The notes under the pieces: model-generated
Database searches by the model: none
Seen by the model: the letters and a program-made list of their open reading frames with translations, nothing else
Told to the model about the DNA's origin: nothing
Part shown: piece after piece, positions 1 through 5,676 of the stretch
Position numbering within the stretch: position 1 is the stretch's first letter
Layout of the letters: each line of letters opens with the position of its first letter
Made by a program: the position numbers and the translations under genes
Assembly (NCBI GenBank): GCA_947445045.1
Contig: CANFCA010000090.1
Coordinates: forward strand, 1-5,676
Reading direction: 5' to 3'
Length of the DNA stretch: 5,676 nt
Source of the DNA: Gallionellaceae bacterium
GTDB lineage: Bacteria; Pseudomonadota; Gammaproteobacteria; Burkholderiales; Gallionellaceae

Positions 1-1821
1 GAAGGTTTGAGTAAGCTGGACAGAATCCAGTTTGAAACACGCGAAGATGCTCAAGCGGAAAACTTTCGCAAAATGTTATTGGCGATGGCGCGTGATGTGC
101 GAGTCATTCTCATCAAGCTAGCGGATAGGCTGCACAACATGCGCACGCTTGACTCCATGGCGCAAGACAAGCGCGAACGCATCGCGCGCGAGACCATGGA
201 CATCTACGCGCCCATTGCCAATCGTCTCGGCCTCAATGCCATCTACCAAGAGTTGCAAGATTTAAGCTTCAAATATCTCCATCCCAATCGCTATAACGTG
301 TTGGCAAAAGCACTCAAAGTTGCACGTGGCAATCGTCGCGAAGTCGTCAGTAAAATCCTTGATGGAATACGCAACAAACTTGCCGAACATCACATCGAGG
401 CAGATGTCACGGGGCGGGAAAAGGACATCTACAGCATCTACAAAAAGATGCAGAGCAAATCGCTGGCATTTGCCGAAGTGTTGGACATCTACGCATTCCG
501 CGTGCTGGTGAAAGATTTTGCCTCATGCTATGTTGCGTTGGGCACCTTACACGGGCTTTACAAACCGATTCCGGGCAAGTTCAAAGACTACATCGCCATC
601 CCCAAAGTAAACGGCTACCAATCGCTACACACCACGCTATTCGGGCCTTTCGGCACGCCTATTGAAATCCAGATTCGCACCCAGCAGATGCACAAGATTG
701 CCGATGCGGGCGTTGCATCGCACTGGCTGTACAAGAGCGGACATGCGTCGATCAACGACCTGCACCAAAAAACCCATCAGTGGTTACAAGACCTATTGGA
801 AAGCCTCAGTCAGAGCAACGACTCAGCGGAATTTCTCGAACATCTCAAAGTTGATTTATTCCCGGACGAAGTTTATGTATTCACCCCAAAAGGAAAAATT
901 CTTTCGTTGCCACGTGATGCCACCGCCGTAGATTTTGCCTATAGCGTACACACCGACATCGGCAATCGCTGTATCGCCGTGAAAATTAACCACGAGTTGA
1001 TGCCGCTGCGCACACCGCTGAAAAACGGCGATCGCGTAGAAGTGATTACTGCGCCCCACGCCAACCCCAATCCGAGCTGGCTCAGTTACGTCACCACCAG
1101 CAGAGCACGCAGCCAGATACGCCACTTTCTTAAAACTATGCAGTCTGGCGAAGCTGCCAAGCTTGGCGAACGTCTGCTCAACCAAGCCTTGCATACGCTG
1201 GGGCTCAGACCGCAAGACATGGATGAAACGCGCTGGCATAAATTGCTGCGCGATACGGGCGTAAAAACGCGTCAGGATATGCTCGCCGAAATTGGCTTGG
1301 GTCGCCGACTCAACATGGTGGTAGCGCGACAACTCGCCAGCGTAAGTGACCAAGCCAGCAATGAAACCATGGCAAATTCAGTCATCACCATCCAAGGCAC
1401 CGAAGGCATGGCAGTGCAGTTTGCTCCGTGTTGCCGCCCGATACCCGGCGACCCGATTATTGGTGTCATCAAGAGCGGGCAAGGCTTGGTGGTGCATACC
1501 CATGACTGCCCCACCTTGCATAAAGGCCGCAGCGGCGAGCAATGGTTGGATGTGGCGTGGGATAAAAACATCAATCGTCCCTTCGAAGTCAGCATCAAAC
1601 TATTGGTTGCCAACCAGCGTGGCGTACTGGCAAAGATTTCCGCTGCCATTGCCGAGGCCGAGGCCAACATCGAGAACATCAATTTCAGCCACGAGGGCGA
1701 ATACACCGGGCTGCACTTCATGCTGGAAGTGAACAACCGCCTGCACCTCGCCGGCATCATGCGCAACCTGCGCAAGATACCGGAAGTGGTGAGGATTATT
1801 CGGGTGAAGAATGCGGGATAA
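1..1821 (+). CDS. spoT: Bifunctional (p)ppGpp synthetase/hydrolase SpoT (RelA/SpoT family), 5' truncated by the window edge
   Basis: Cytosolic stringent-response enzyme that makes (p)ppGpp from ATP and GDP/GTP and hydrolyses it back. The frame is open to base 1, so the TTG at base 7 is not the start; roughly 100-140 N-terminal residues, including most of the HD hydrolase domain, lie outside. Numbering from that TTG, the end of the HD domain is visible (LADRLHNMRT, with metal-ligand-type D40 and N44). The synthetase domain follows, with GREK at 136-139, D160, YQSLHT at 204-209 and E220. The loop reads KFKD at 191-194, matching the basic RxKD-type signature of bifunctional enzymes rather than the acidic ExDD of RelA. 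Next come TGS (about 288-348), a helical region, the zinc-finger/RIS segment (C475, C476, H497, H499, C501) and a C-terminal ACT domain (about 526-602). No frameshift is seen and the C-terminus is complete (TAA at 1819-1821). In related genomes rpoZ usually lies upstream, outside this window. Identity is very secure; bifunctionality is inferred because the HD core is not visible. Confidence 0.96.
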   Translation, partial: EGLSKLDRIQFETREDAQAENFRKMLLAMARDVRVILIKLADRLHNMRTLDSMAQDKRERIARETMDIYAPIANRLGLNAIYQELQDLSFKYLHPNRYNVLAKALKVARGNRREVVSKILDGIRNKLAEHHIEADVTGREKDIYSIYKKMQSKSLAFAEVLDIYAFRVLVKDFASCYVALGTLHGLYKPIPGKFKDYIAIPKVNGYQSLHTTLFGPFGTPIEIQIRTQQMHKIADAGVASHWLYKSGHASINDLHQKTHQWLQDLLESLSQSNDSAEFLEHLKVDLFPDEVYVFTPKGKILSLPRDATAVDFAYSVHTDIGNRCIAVKINHELMPLRTPLKNGDRVEVITAPHANPNPSWLSYVTTSRARSQIRHFLKTMQSGEAAKLGERLLNQALHTLGLRPQDMDETRWHKLLRDTGVKTRQDMLAEIGLGRRLNMVVARQLASVSDQASNETMANSVITIQGTEGMAVQFAPCCRPIPGDPIIGVIKSGQGLVVHTHDCPTLHKGRSGEQWLDVAWDKNINRPFEVSIKLLVANQRGVLAKISAAIAEAEANIENINFSHEGEYTGLHFMLEVNNRLHLAGIMRNLRKIPEVVRIIRVKNAG

Positions 1822-1864
1822 AATTGAAGTCACGCGCATCGGCGTTAGACTGACGTTTTAATAG

Positions 1865-1893
1865 TAGCGGTGGTTGAGACCATCGCTATTTTT
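1865..1893 (+). terminator. Intrinsic terminator downstream of spoT
   Basis: Bases 1865-1873 pair with 1880-1888 to form a 9-bp stem with one G-U wobble around a 6-base loop. A run of five T (1889-1893) follows directly. It starts 43 bases after the spoT stop and ends 7 bases before the stop of the convergent gene. On the opposite strand the wobble becomes an A-C mismatch and no T-tract follows, so it should act mainly on spoT transcripts. Confidence 0.8.
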
Positions 1894-1900
1894 CTGGCTG

Positions 1901-2350
1901 TTATTCCACCGCGATCTTAAAAATCAGCTTGCGTATGCGACTGCTACTCACCAACGGCGCATGCGCATCTTCAGGAAAGAAAATACAAAACGCACCTGCA
2001 GGCACGGCAATCCAGCTATCCGGCACATCGTCAAAAAACTGGATGTCGCGCTCGCTGTTGTAATCCGCTATCGGCTGATGGCAATCAGACAAAGGCTTCC
2101 AGCCCATCTCGTCTATCCCCGTTAACACTAACTGAATGTCGATGTACTTACGATGACATTCCAGCTTTGCCTCCGCACGTGTGCGACCATTCGCTTCTTC
2201 CATAATCACAAACAATTGCTTGTCGATGATGTCATGCACACCGGGTGTTAAAGAAGGTAAATCGGTGTTGCGGATGTAATCGAATGCGCACGGGAACAGC
2301 CGGTGCAGGGTGGTGTAGCGGGAGGATTGGGGAAGAGTGGACAAGATCAT
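1901..2350 (-). CDS. YhcH/YjgK/YiaL family protein (DUF386, TabA-like)
   Basis: A 149-residue cupin-like single-domain protein, close to the 150-155 residues usual for the family (E. coli TabA, YhcH, YiaL, EbgC). The N-terminal MILSTL...AFDYIRNTDL pattern fits the family start. The family core follows as TRAEAKLECHRKYIDIQLVL (58-77), with candidate metal ligands E60, E64, H66 and D71, then FPEDAHAPL (125-133) with H130. The C-terminal KLIFKI strand is also typical. Members are linked to sugar-acid or sialic-acid catabolism (YhcH, YiaL) or to biofilm and toxin-antitoxin effects (TabA); no sugar genes are visible here, so the substrate cannot be assigned. The ATG at 2350 is the only sensible start: an in-frame TGA lies just upstream at 2366-2368, and no clear Shine-Dalgarno precedes it. 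The start overlaps the restored stop of the upstream HNH gene as ATGA, suggesting translational coupling. The gene is intact and converges on spoT. Confidence 0.93.
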   Translation of the reverse strand: MILSTLPQSSRYTTLHRLFPCAFDYIRNTDLPSLTPGVHDIIDKQLFVIMEEANGRTRAEAKLECHRKYIDIQLVLTGIDEMGWKPLSDCHQPIADYNSERDIQFFDDVPDSWIAVPAGAFCIFFPEDAHAPLVSSSRIRKLIFKIAVE

Positions 2351-2445
2351 TTTTGGATCACATTTTCAGTTAAATTACCCTTGCCCAAATTGCAGTCTGA
2401 GCACAAGGTTTTTAGATTTTCCAAAGTGGTATCACCGCCCTTGCT
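2347..2445 (-). pseudogene. Severed C-terminal tail of the HNH endonuclease
   Basis: Reading on in the same frame beyond the TAG gives 32 residues and then TGA at 2347-2349. They begin SKGGDTTLENLKTLC and continue SDCNLGKGN. This supplies the missing HNH asparagine (ENL), the second zinc-type CxxC (CSDC) and the usual CNLGKGN ending. Families of this type normally read [VI]-[IL]-P-W-S-K-G-G at the break, so the stop replaces an expected Trp: TGG to TAG, one base, at position 2447. Restored length would be 227 residues. The restored TGA overlaps the ATG of the next gene. No independent start or ribosome binding site is seen, so the tail is probably untranslated unless there is readthrough. Confidence 0.85.
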
Positions 2446-3030
2446 CTAAGGGAGCACATGGTCAACATGTAATTCAACCCCCAGATGCTTGGCGGGACTG
2501 GAACCACATTTTTGGCATGTGAAATTATCTCTCAGCAAGACCTTGAAGCGAAGACGCAGTGAAGTGTCTCGACTTGTCTTGCGAGAGTTCTTGTTGGTTC
2601 CGATTGAGGTAGGAGCCGCAAACTCGCTTGCATTCGCATATTCGACAAAGCTATCAAGAGATTGAGTCCAAGAACTGAAACGTCGATTGTAAGGACCTTG
2701 AGATACTGTTGATGGTGGCAATGCTAATTCAAATCGGCGCGGCTGTCGCCCATTGTACTGCCAAAGAGTGAGAATATTCTCAAAGAGTTTTTCGTCTGAG
2801 TGCTCTTGATTGGAAATAGATAATCCAGCAAATTCCAACGCCATATTCCATGTGCCAAAACGTCGCCCCAAATTAGTAACATCATACTTCCCATGTTGAC
2901 TATAAATTTTATGCGTGACTTTGTTAGTCTGAGTAATTTCAGCAACACGCTTGAGGTCAGCAATTAGCTCATCATCAGCGACAGGAGTATTTTTCGCTTT
3001 AGTGAGCTTGAATATAGGCATATTTGACAT
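2446..3030 (-). CDS. HNH endonuclease with homing-endonuclease-associated repeats, truncated by an amber codon
   Basis: The 194-residue reading frame has two related helical repeats at about 19-70 and 79-132. Each ends in an R-R-F-x-[ST]-W core (RRFGTW at 56-61, RRFSSW at 116-121), resembling the HNH-associated repeats (Pfam HNH_repeat) that probably contact DNA. A basic linker (about 146-163) leads to an HNH nuclease domain: LRFKVLLRDNFTCQKCG with C172 and C175, then LHVDH with H188, D190 and H191. Translation then meets TAG at 2446-2448 just after HVLP. The same frame continues past it with the expected rest of the domain, so this is a nonsense-broken gene rather than a short family member. 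The truncated product lacks the HNH asparagine and the second CxxC, and should be catalytically dead. The start ATG is 9 bases after the trhP stop, with no clear Shine-Dalgarno; M4 is an alternative. The region is AT-rich: 22 of 60 bases are G+C at 2761-2820, against 37 of 60 at 3841-3900 in trhP. That suggests acquisition. The native target is unknown. Confidence 0.85.
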   Translation of the reverse strand: MSNMPIFKLTKAKNTPVADDELIADLKRVAEITQTNKVTHKIYSQHGKYDVTNLGRRFGTWNMALEFAGLSISNQEHSDEKLFENILTLWQYNGRQPRRFELALPPSTVSQGPYNRRFSSWTQSLDSFVEYANASEFAAPTSIGTNKNSRKTSRDTSLRLRFKVLLRDNFTCQKCGSSPAKHLGVELHVDHVLP

Positions 3031-3039
3031 ATATACGGG

Positions 3040-4377
3040 TTAGATAAACCTCGCCACCATGCCCTTAGCCAACTCGCCCCGCAACGGTATCTGCACACGA
3101 TGTCCGCTGCCCGGTGCGGTAGTGAGTGCTTCACCTTTAAGGCTGCGCATTTCGTTCAGCACGACAATTTGGTTGCCGGAAGGATGGATGATTTCGAGTT
3201 TGTCGCCGACTTGGAATTTGTTTTTCACGTCAATCTCAGCCATGCCATTCGCGCACACCACGATGTCGCCGACATATTGTTGGCGAAAACTTTCGGAGTG
3301 GCCGCGCATGTAGTTCTGTTGTTCGTGGGTGTGGTGGCGTTCGTAGAAGCCATCGGTGTAGCCGCGATTCGCCAGAGCATCCAGCGCGCCGAGTAAGCTC
3401 AAGTTGAATGAACGTTCTGCCACTGCATCGTCAATCGCTTGGCGATAAACCTGTGCAGTACGTGCCACGTAGTAGATGGATTTAGTGCGGCCTTCGACCT
3501 TGAGCGAATCAATGCCTATCTTCGCCAAGCGTTCGACGTGTTCTACCGCACGCAAGTCTTTGGAGTTCATTATGTACGTGCCGTGCTCATCTTCCATCAC
3601 GGGCATCAGTTCATTGGGATGATCTTGACGCGATATGACGTACACGCGGTCTGCCATTGGGTGACGGGCTTGCCCGCCGCAATCGGATAACGCGGATTGA
3701 CTCAACGCCTTATCGAAATCGAAATCTATTTTTTGAATATCGCCTGTGCCATCTTCTGCGGCGTTATCCACTTTGTAATCCCAGCGGCACGAGTTGGTGC
3801 AGGTGCCTTGGTTCGCATCGCGGTGGTTGAAGTAACCGGAGAGCAGGCAACGACCGGAATAGGCGATGCACAGCGCGCCATGCACGAACACTTCGAGCTC
3901 CATGTCAGGGCATTGTTGGCGGATTTCTTCGATCTCATCCAGCGATAGTTCGCGCGATAAAATCACCCGGGTGAGTCCCAGTGATTTCCAAAATTTTACC
4001 GCTGCGTAATTAACAGTATTAGCTTGTACCGACAGATGAATCGGCACTTCAGGCCAACGCTCGCGCACCATCGCGATCAGACCGGGGTCGGCCATAATCA
4101 GTGCGTCCGGCTGCATAGCGATGACCGGCTCCATGTCCGCCATGTAGGTTTTTACCTTGGCGTTATGCGGCATCAGATTGCTGGCGACGAACAATTTTTT
4201 GCCCAGCGCATGTGCTTCCTGAATGCCGATTTGCAACTCTTCTAATTGAAATTCGTTGTTGCGCGCGCGCAAGGAATAGCGCGGTTGTCCGGCATATACC
4301 GCGTCTGCGCCAAAGGCATACGCGGCGCGCATTTTTTCCAGTGTGCCGGCAGGCAAAAGAAGTTCAGGTGATTTCAT
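3040..4377 (-). CDS. trhP: Prephenate-dependent tRNA uridine(34) hydroxylase TrhP (YegQ), peptidase U32 family
   Basis: A 445-residue protein (E. coli TrhP/YegQ is about 453) that can be aligned from memory along most of its length. In E. coli, TrhP acts in the cytosol to install 5-hydroxyuridine at wobble position 34 of tRNAs, using prephenate; CmoA/CmoB then make cmo5U. Despite the family name it is not expected to be a protease. The N-terminal half is barrel-like (MKSPELLLPAGTLEKMRAAY, GADAVYAG, LSVQANT). The U32 signature is at about 162-180 (EVFVHGALCIAYSGRCLLSG). C170, C177, C193 and C197 are the likely Fe-S cluster ligands. EDEHGTYIMNSKDLRAVEHV (262-281) and SLKVEGRTKS (291-300) are diagnostic of the TrhP branch, and the length excludes RlhA (about 650 residues). 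The section at about 203-245 is variable, with an extra Cys at 233. A beta-barrel-type C-terminal domain (about 368-445) completes it. The ATG at 4377 follows a GGAGG tract. It lies 50 bases downstream of metF. Confidence 0.95.
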   Translation of the reverse strand: MKSPELLLPAGTLEKMRAAYAFGADAVYAGQPRYSLRARNNEFQLEELQIGIQEAHALGKKLFVASNLMPHNAKVKTYMADMEPVIAMQPDALIMADPGLIAMVRERWPEVPIHLSVQANTVNYAAVKFWKSLGLTRVILSRELSLDEIEEIRQQCPDMELEVFVHGALCIAYSGRCLLSGYFNHRDANQGTCTNSCRWDYKVDNAAEDGTGDIQKIDFDFDKALSQSALSDCGGQARHPMADRVYVISRQDHPNELMPVMEDEHGTYIMNSKDLRAVEHVERLAKIGIDSLKVEGRTKSIYYVARTAQVYRQAIDDAVAERSFNLSLLGALDALANRGYTDGFYERHHTHEQQNYMRGHSESFRQQYVGDIVVCANGMAEIDVKNKFQVGDKLEIIHPSGNQIVVLNEMRSLKGEALTTAPGSGHRVQIPLRGELAKGMVARFI

Positions 4378-4385
4378 AGTGTATT

Positions 4386-4395
4386 CCCCCTCCCC
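4386..4395 (-). promoter_or_regulatory. Shine-Dalgarno tract of trhP inside a G-rich repeat
   Basis: On the minus strand bases 4395-4386 read GGGGAGGGGG, containing GGAGG (4393-4389) 11 bases before the trhP ATG. It is the strongest ribosome binding site in the window and supports the chosen start. It forms the last two G-runs of the quadruplex-type motif described separately, so its accessibility could depend on folding. Confidence 0.7.
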
Positions 4396-4418
4396 AGCCC
4401 TCCCCCGATGGGAGAGGG
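4386..4418 (-). repeat. REP-like G/C-rich intergenic element with hairpin and G-quadruplex potential
   Basis: The metF-trhP gap holds a strongly strand-asymmetric element. In the minus-strand transcript, bases 4418-4410 (CCCTCTCCC) can pair with 4406-4398 (GGGGGAGGG) across a 3-base loop, giving 9 bp with one U-G wobble. Bases 4406-4386 contain four G-runs of 5, 3, 4 and 5, separated by loops of 1, 2 and 1 bases, which is the canonical quadruplex pattern. The wording (ccctcccc...gggagaggg) resembles short dispersed intergenic repeats I recall from many proteobacterial genomes; copy number here cannot be judged from a single copy. There is no T-tract, so it is not an intrinsic terminator. Confidence 0.6.
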
Positions 4419-4427
4419 AGCGGGTGG

Positions 4428-5261
4428 TTATGCGCGATGTAGCCGTTTCACAATTTCCAGCGAAGCACCCGCTTGGTTCAAAGTATAGAAATGCAAACCG
4501 GGTGCGCCGCCTGCGATAAGTTTTTCACACAGTTGGGTGACGACATCGAGACCAAATGCTTGTACGGATTCAGTGTCGTCTCCATAGCCTTCCAAGGTCT
4601 TGCGCATCCAGCGCGGAATCTCTGCGCCACACATGTCGGAGAAACGCGCCAGTTGCGAGAACTTCATGATCGGCATGATGCCAGGTACGATGGGTGCGGT
4701 GATACCCAGCTTGCGGGAATCTTCGACCAACCGGAAGTAAGCATCTGCATTGTAAAAATATTGCGTGATGGCAGAGTCGGCACCCGCGCTGACTTTGCGT
4801 TTGAAGTTGATCAAGTCGTCATGCGCTGTTCTGGCTTGCGGGTGAAATTCAGGATAGGCGGCCACTTCGATGTGGAAATGTTCTCCAGTCTGCGCACGGA
4901 TGAACGACACTAGTTCATTGGCATATTGAAACTCGCCGATGCTGTGCATGCCGGAAGGCAAGTCACCACGCAGTGCGACGATGCGCTTGATGCCCATATC
5001 TTTGTAAGCGAACAACAATGCGCGGATGTTGTCGCGCGTGGAGCCCACGCAAGACAGGTGCGGCGCAGCATGATGGCCTTCCGCATGAATCAATCTGATG
5101 GTTTCCATGGTTCGGTCTTGGGTGGAGCCCCCCGCGCCAAATGTTACCGAAAAGAATTCTGGATTGATTGCTGACAACTGCTTACGCACAGCCGTAAGCT
5201 TAGCCACACCTTCAGATGTTTGTGGCGGGAAGAATTCAAAACTGATAAGTGGTTTATTCAT
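4428..5261 (-). CDS. metF: Methylenetetrahydrofolate reductase (MetF)
   Basis: A cytosolic FAD-dependent TIM-barrel enzyme that reduces 5,10-methylene-THF to 5-methyl-THF, the methyl donor for methionine synthase and so for SAM. The 277 residues fit the bacterial single-domain form (E. coli 296, with a longer N-terminus). Visible motifs are SFEFFPP with the catalytic-type Glu E9 (E. coli E28), SVTFGAGGST (38-47), AAPHLSC (65-71), IVALRGDLP with FAD/folate-contacting D100 (E. coli D120), AAYPEFHPQA (134-143), LINFKRKVSAGAD (150-162), ITQYFYN with Q167, IVPGIMPI (191-198), IPRWM, and LHFYTLN (256-262). The GAGGS form differs from the E. coli GANSG and is common elsewhere. The ATG at 5261 sits immediately before the first conserved strand. 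It is 6 bases after the stop of the membrane-protein gene with no evident Shine-Dalgarno, so reinitiation after that stop is likely. No frameshift or missing key residue is seen. No riboswitch is visible inside the window. Confidence 0.97.
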   Translation of the reverse strand: MNKPLISFEFFPPQTSEGVAKLTAVRKQLSAINPEFFSVTFGAGGSTQDRTMETIRLIHAEGHHAAPHLSCVGSTRDNIRALLFAYKDMGIKRIVALRGDLPSGMHSIGEFQYANELVSFIRAQTGEHFHIEVAAYPEFHPQARTAHDDLINFKRKVSAGADSAITQYFYNADAYFRLVEDSRKLGITAPIVPGIMPIMKFSQLARFSDMCGAEIPRWMRKTLEGYGDDTESVQAFGLDVVTQLCEKLIAGGAPGLHFYTLNQAGASLEIVKRLHRA

Positions 5262-5267
5262 GGTGAA

Positions 5268-5618
5268 TTATTTTTTTAACAATTGATTGGCCGCTGAAGA
5301 CAGTGCCCAAGAAAATATACTGTACAACACAGCGCCCAACACGCCGTGCCAGAAACTATCGACCACAAAGCCTTTTAATGCGGAGCCAACAAACCAAAAC
5401 AAAAATCCGTTGATGGCAATAATGAATAATCCAAGCGTGACCAGCGTAATGGGTAATGTGAGTAGCAATAAAATCGGGCGTATCAAGGTATTGACCAAGC
5501 CCAATAAAAACGCGGCCATCAGCGCAGCCATGTAACCATCGACATGAATGCCGGGCACAAAATTGGCCACTGCGATCAGTGCTAATGCGTTTAATGCCCA
5601 GATGATTAACAGTTTCAT
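5268..5618 (-). CDS. Four-TM membrane protein of the YvlD / phage holin family IV (Phage_holin_4_2)
   Basis: A 116-residue hydrophobic protein with four predicted membrane segments at about 3-22, 29-46, 48-76 and 86-108, and a short LLKK tail. The family hallmark N-T-L-I-R-P-I-L (43-50), followed by LTLPITLVTLGLFIIAING (53-71), is clear. The family was named for similarity to a holin class, but chromosomal copies are ordinary inner-membrane proteins of unknown function and nothing here suggests a prophage. Its close coupling to metF (6-base gap) is an arrangement I recall from Betaproteobacteria, often near ahcY. The ATG at 5618 is preceded by AAAGG (5631-5627) with 8-base spacing, a good ribosome binding site. 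A TAA directly abuts the start, suggesting a further upstream gene in the same operon. The family call is secure; the role is unknown. Confidence 0.92.
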   Translation of the reverse strand: MKLLIIWALNALALIAVANFVPGIHVDGYMAALMAAFLLGLVNTLIRPILLLLTLPITLVTLGLFIIAINGFLFWFVGSALKGFVVDSFWHGVLGAVLYSIFSWALSSAANQLLKK

Positions 5619-5676
5619 TTAGGAAACCTTTACCTTTTTTGTACGTGGAACAGGTTTAGCTGAACGACTGCGTAAC
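5619..5676 (-). CDS. Possible C-terminal tail of an upstream gene, cut by the right window edge
   Basis: One minus-strand frame is open from the edge (base 5675) to a TAA at 5619-5621, which directly abuts the ATG of the holin-family gene. It encodes an 18-residue basic, Pro/Val/Lys-rich tail ending PRTKKVKVS. The stop-start junction fits an operon. However, an open frame this short occurs often by chance, and another frame is also open for 14 codons. The tail does not resemble the ...YRY end of AhcY, the neighbour one might expect. No product can be named. Confidence 0.3.
   Translation of the reverse strand, partial: LRSRSAKPVPRTKKVKVS

Noticed and set aside
7..9. TTG as the start of the spoT coding region
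   Set aside because: The frame is open to base 1 and the sequence is the middle of the HD domain; the real start lies outside the window.
856..1353. Long minus-strand open frames inside spoT (also 1272-1775 and 1600-1839)
   Set aside because: They lie antisense to conserved spoT codons, show no recognisable domain and have no ribosome sites; they are shadow frames.
1822..1864. Terminator for the minus-strand operon
   Set aside because: Only short interrupted stems (GTCA/TGAC and CGC/GCG) with a bulge can be drawn, without a proper T-tract on the minus strand.
2446..2448. Programmed readthrough or pyrrolysine insertion at the HNH TAG
   Set aside because: The stop sits where a structural Trp is expected, one base from TGG, and no recoding element or pyl gene is visible. 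A nonsense mutation is simpler.
2724..2963. Second minus-strand frame inside the HNH gene, considered as evidence of a frameshift
   Set aside because: The main frame is continuous and carries both repeats and the HNH motif; the alternative frame has no matching domain content.
3059..4245. Plus-strand open frames antisense to trhP
   Set aside because: They mirror the conserved trhP frame, and their translations look like no known family.
5268..5618. Prophage holin or lysis cassette
   Set aside because: The family name is historical. The neighbour is metF, and no endolysin, spanin or other phage gene is present.
5619..5676. End of ahcY upstream of the membrane gene
   Set aside because: ahcY is often near this pair in Betaproteobacteria, but neither open frame here ends like AhcY.

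Overview
The window looks like chromosome from a betaproteobacterium. The SpoT protein has the PIPGKFKDY, NGYQSLHTTLFGP and ASHWLYK stretches I associate with betaproteobacterial SpoT/Rel. A small 4-TM holin-like membrane gene directly upstream of metF is also an arrangement I recall from that class. A Nitrosomonadales/Gallionellaceae-type host is a guess, made from memory without a search.

Layout: the plus strand carries the 3' five-sixths of spoT (1-1821, cut at the left edge), followed 43 bases later by a good intrinsic terminator (1865-1893). Everything else reads leftward on the minus strand and converges on spoT. In transcription order these are: a possible C-terminal tail of an unknown basic protein (5619-5676, weak); a 4-TM YvlD/phage-holin-IV-family membrane protein (5268-5618); metF (4428-5261); trhP/yegQ, a U32-family tRNA U34 hydroxylase (3040-4377); an HNH endonuclease with homing-endonuclease-associated repeats, broken by an in-frame amber codon (2446-3030, severed tail to 2347); and a YhcH/YjgK/YiaL (TabA-like) protein (1901-2350). 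Gaps are 6, 50, 9 and -4 bases (the last measured to the restored HNH end), so the block may be one operon. No gene-free stretch exceeds about 80 bases. I see no tRNA, rRNA, CRISPR array or IS element.

How the genes work together: MetF makes 5-methyl-THF for methionine and SAM synthesis, and TrhP starts the wobble-uridine modification that a SAM-derived group later completes, so metF-trhP is a plausible housekeeping pair. SpoT controls (p)ppGpp and is separate. The HNH gene is the odd one out: it is visibly more AT-rich than its neighbours, carries mobile-type repeats and has decayed by one nonsense change.

The best leads are two. One is the single-base amber inactivation of the HNH gene, whose original stop overlaps the next start as ATGA. 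The other is a G-quadruplex/hairpin-capable repeat that contains the trhP ribosome binding site. I did not find a convincing undescribed multi-gene system.
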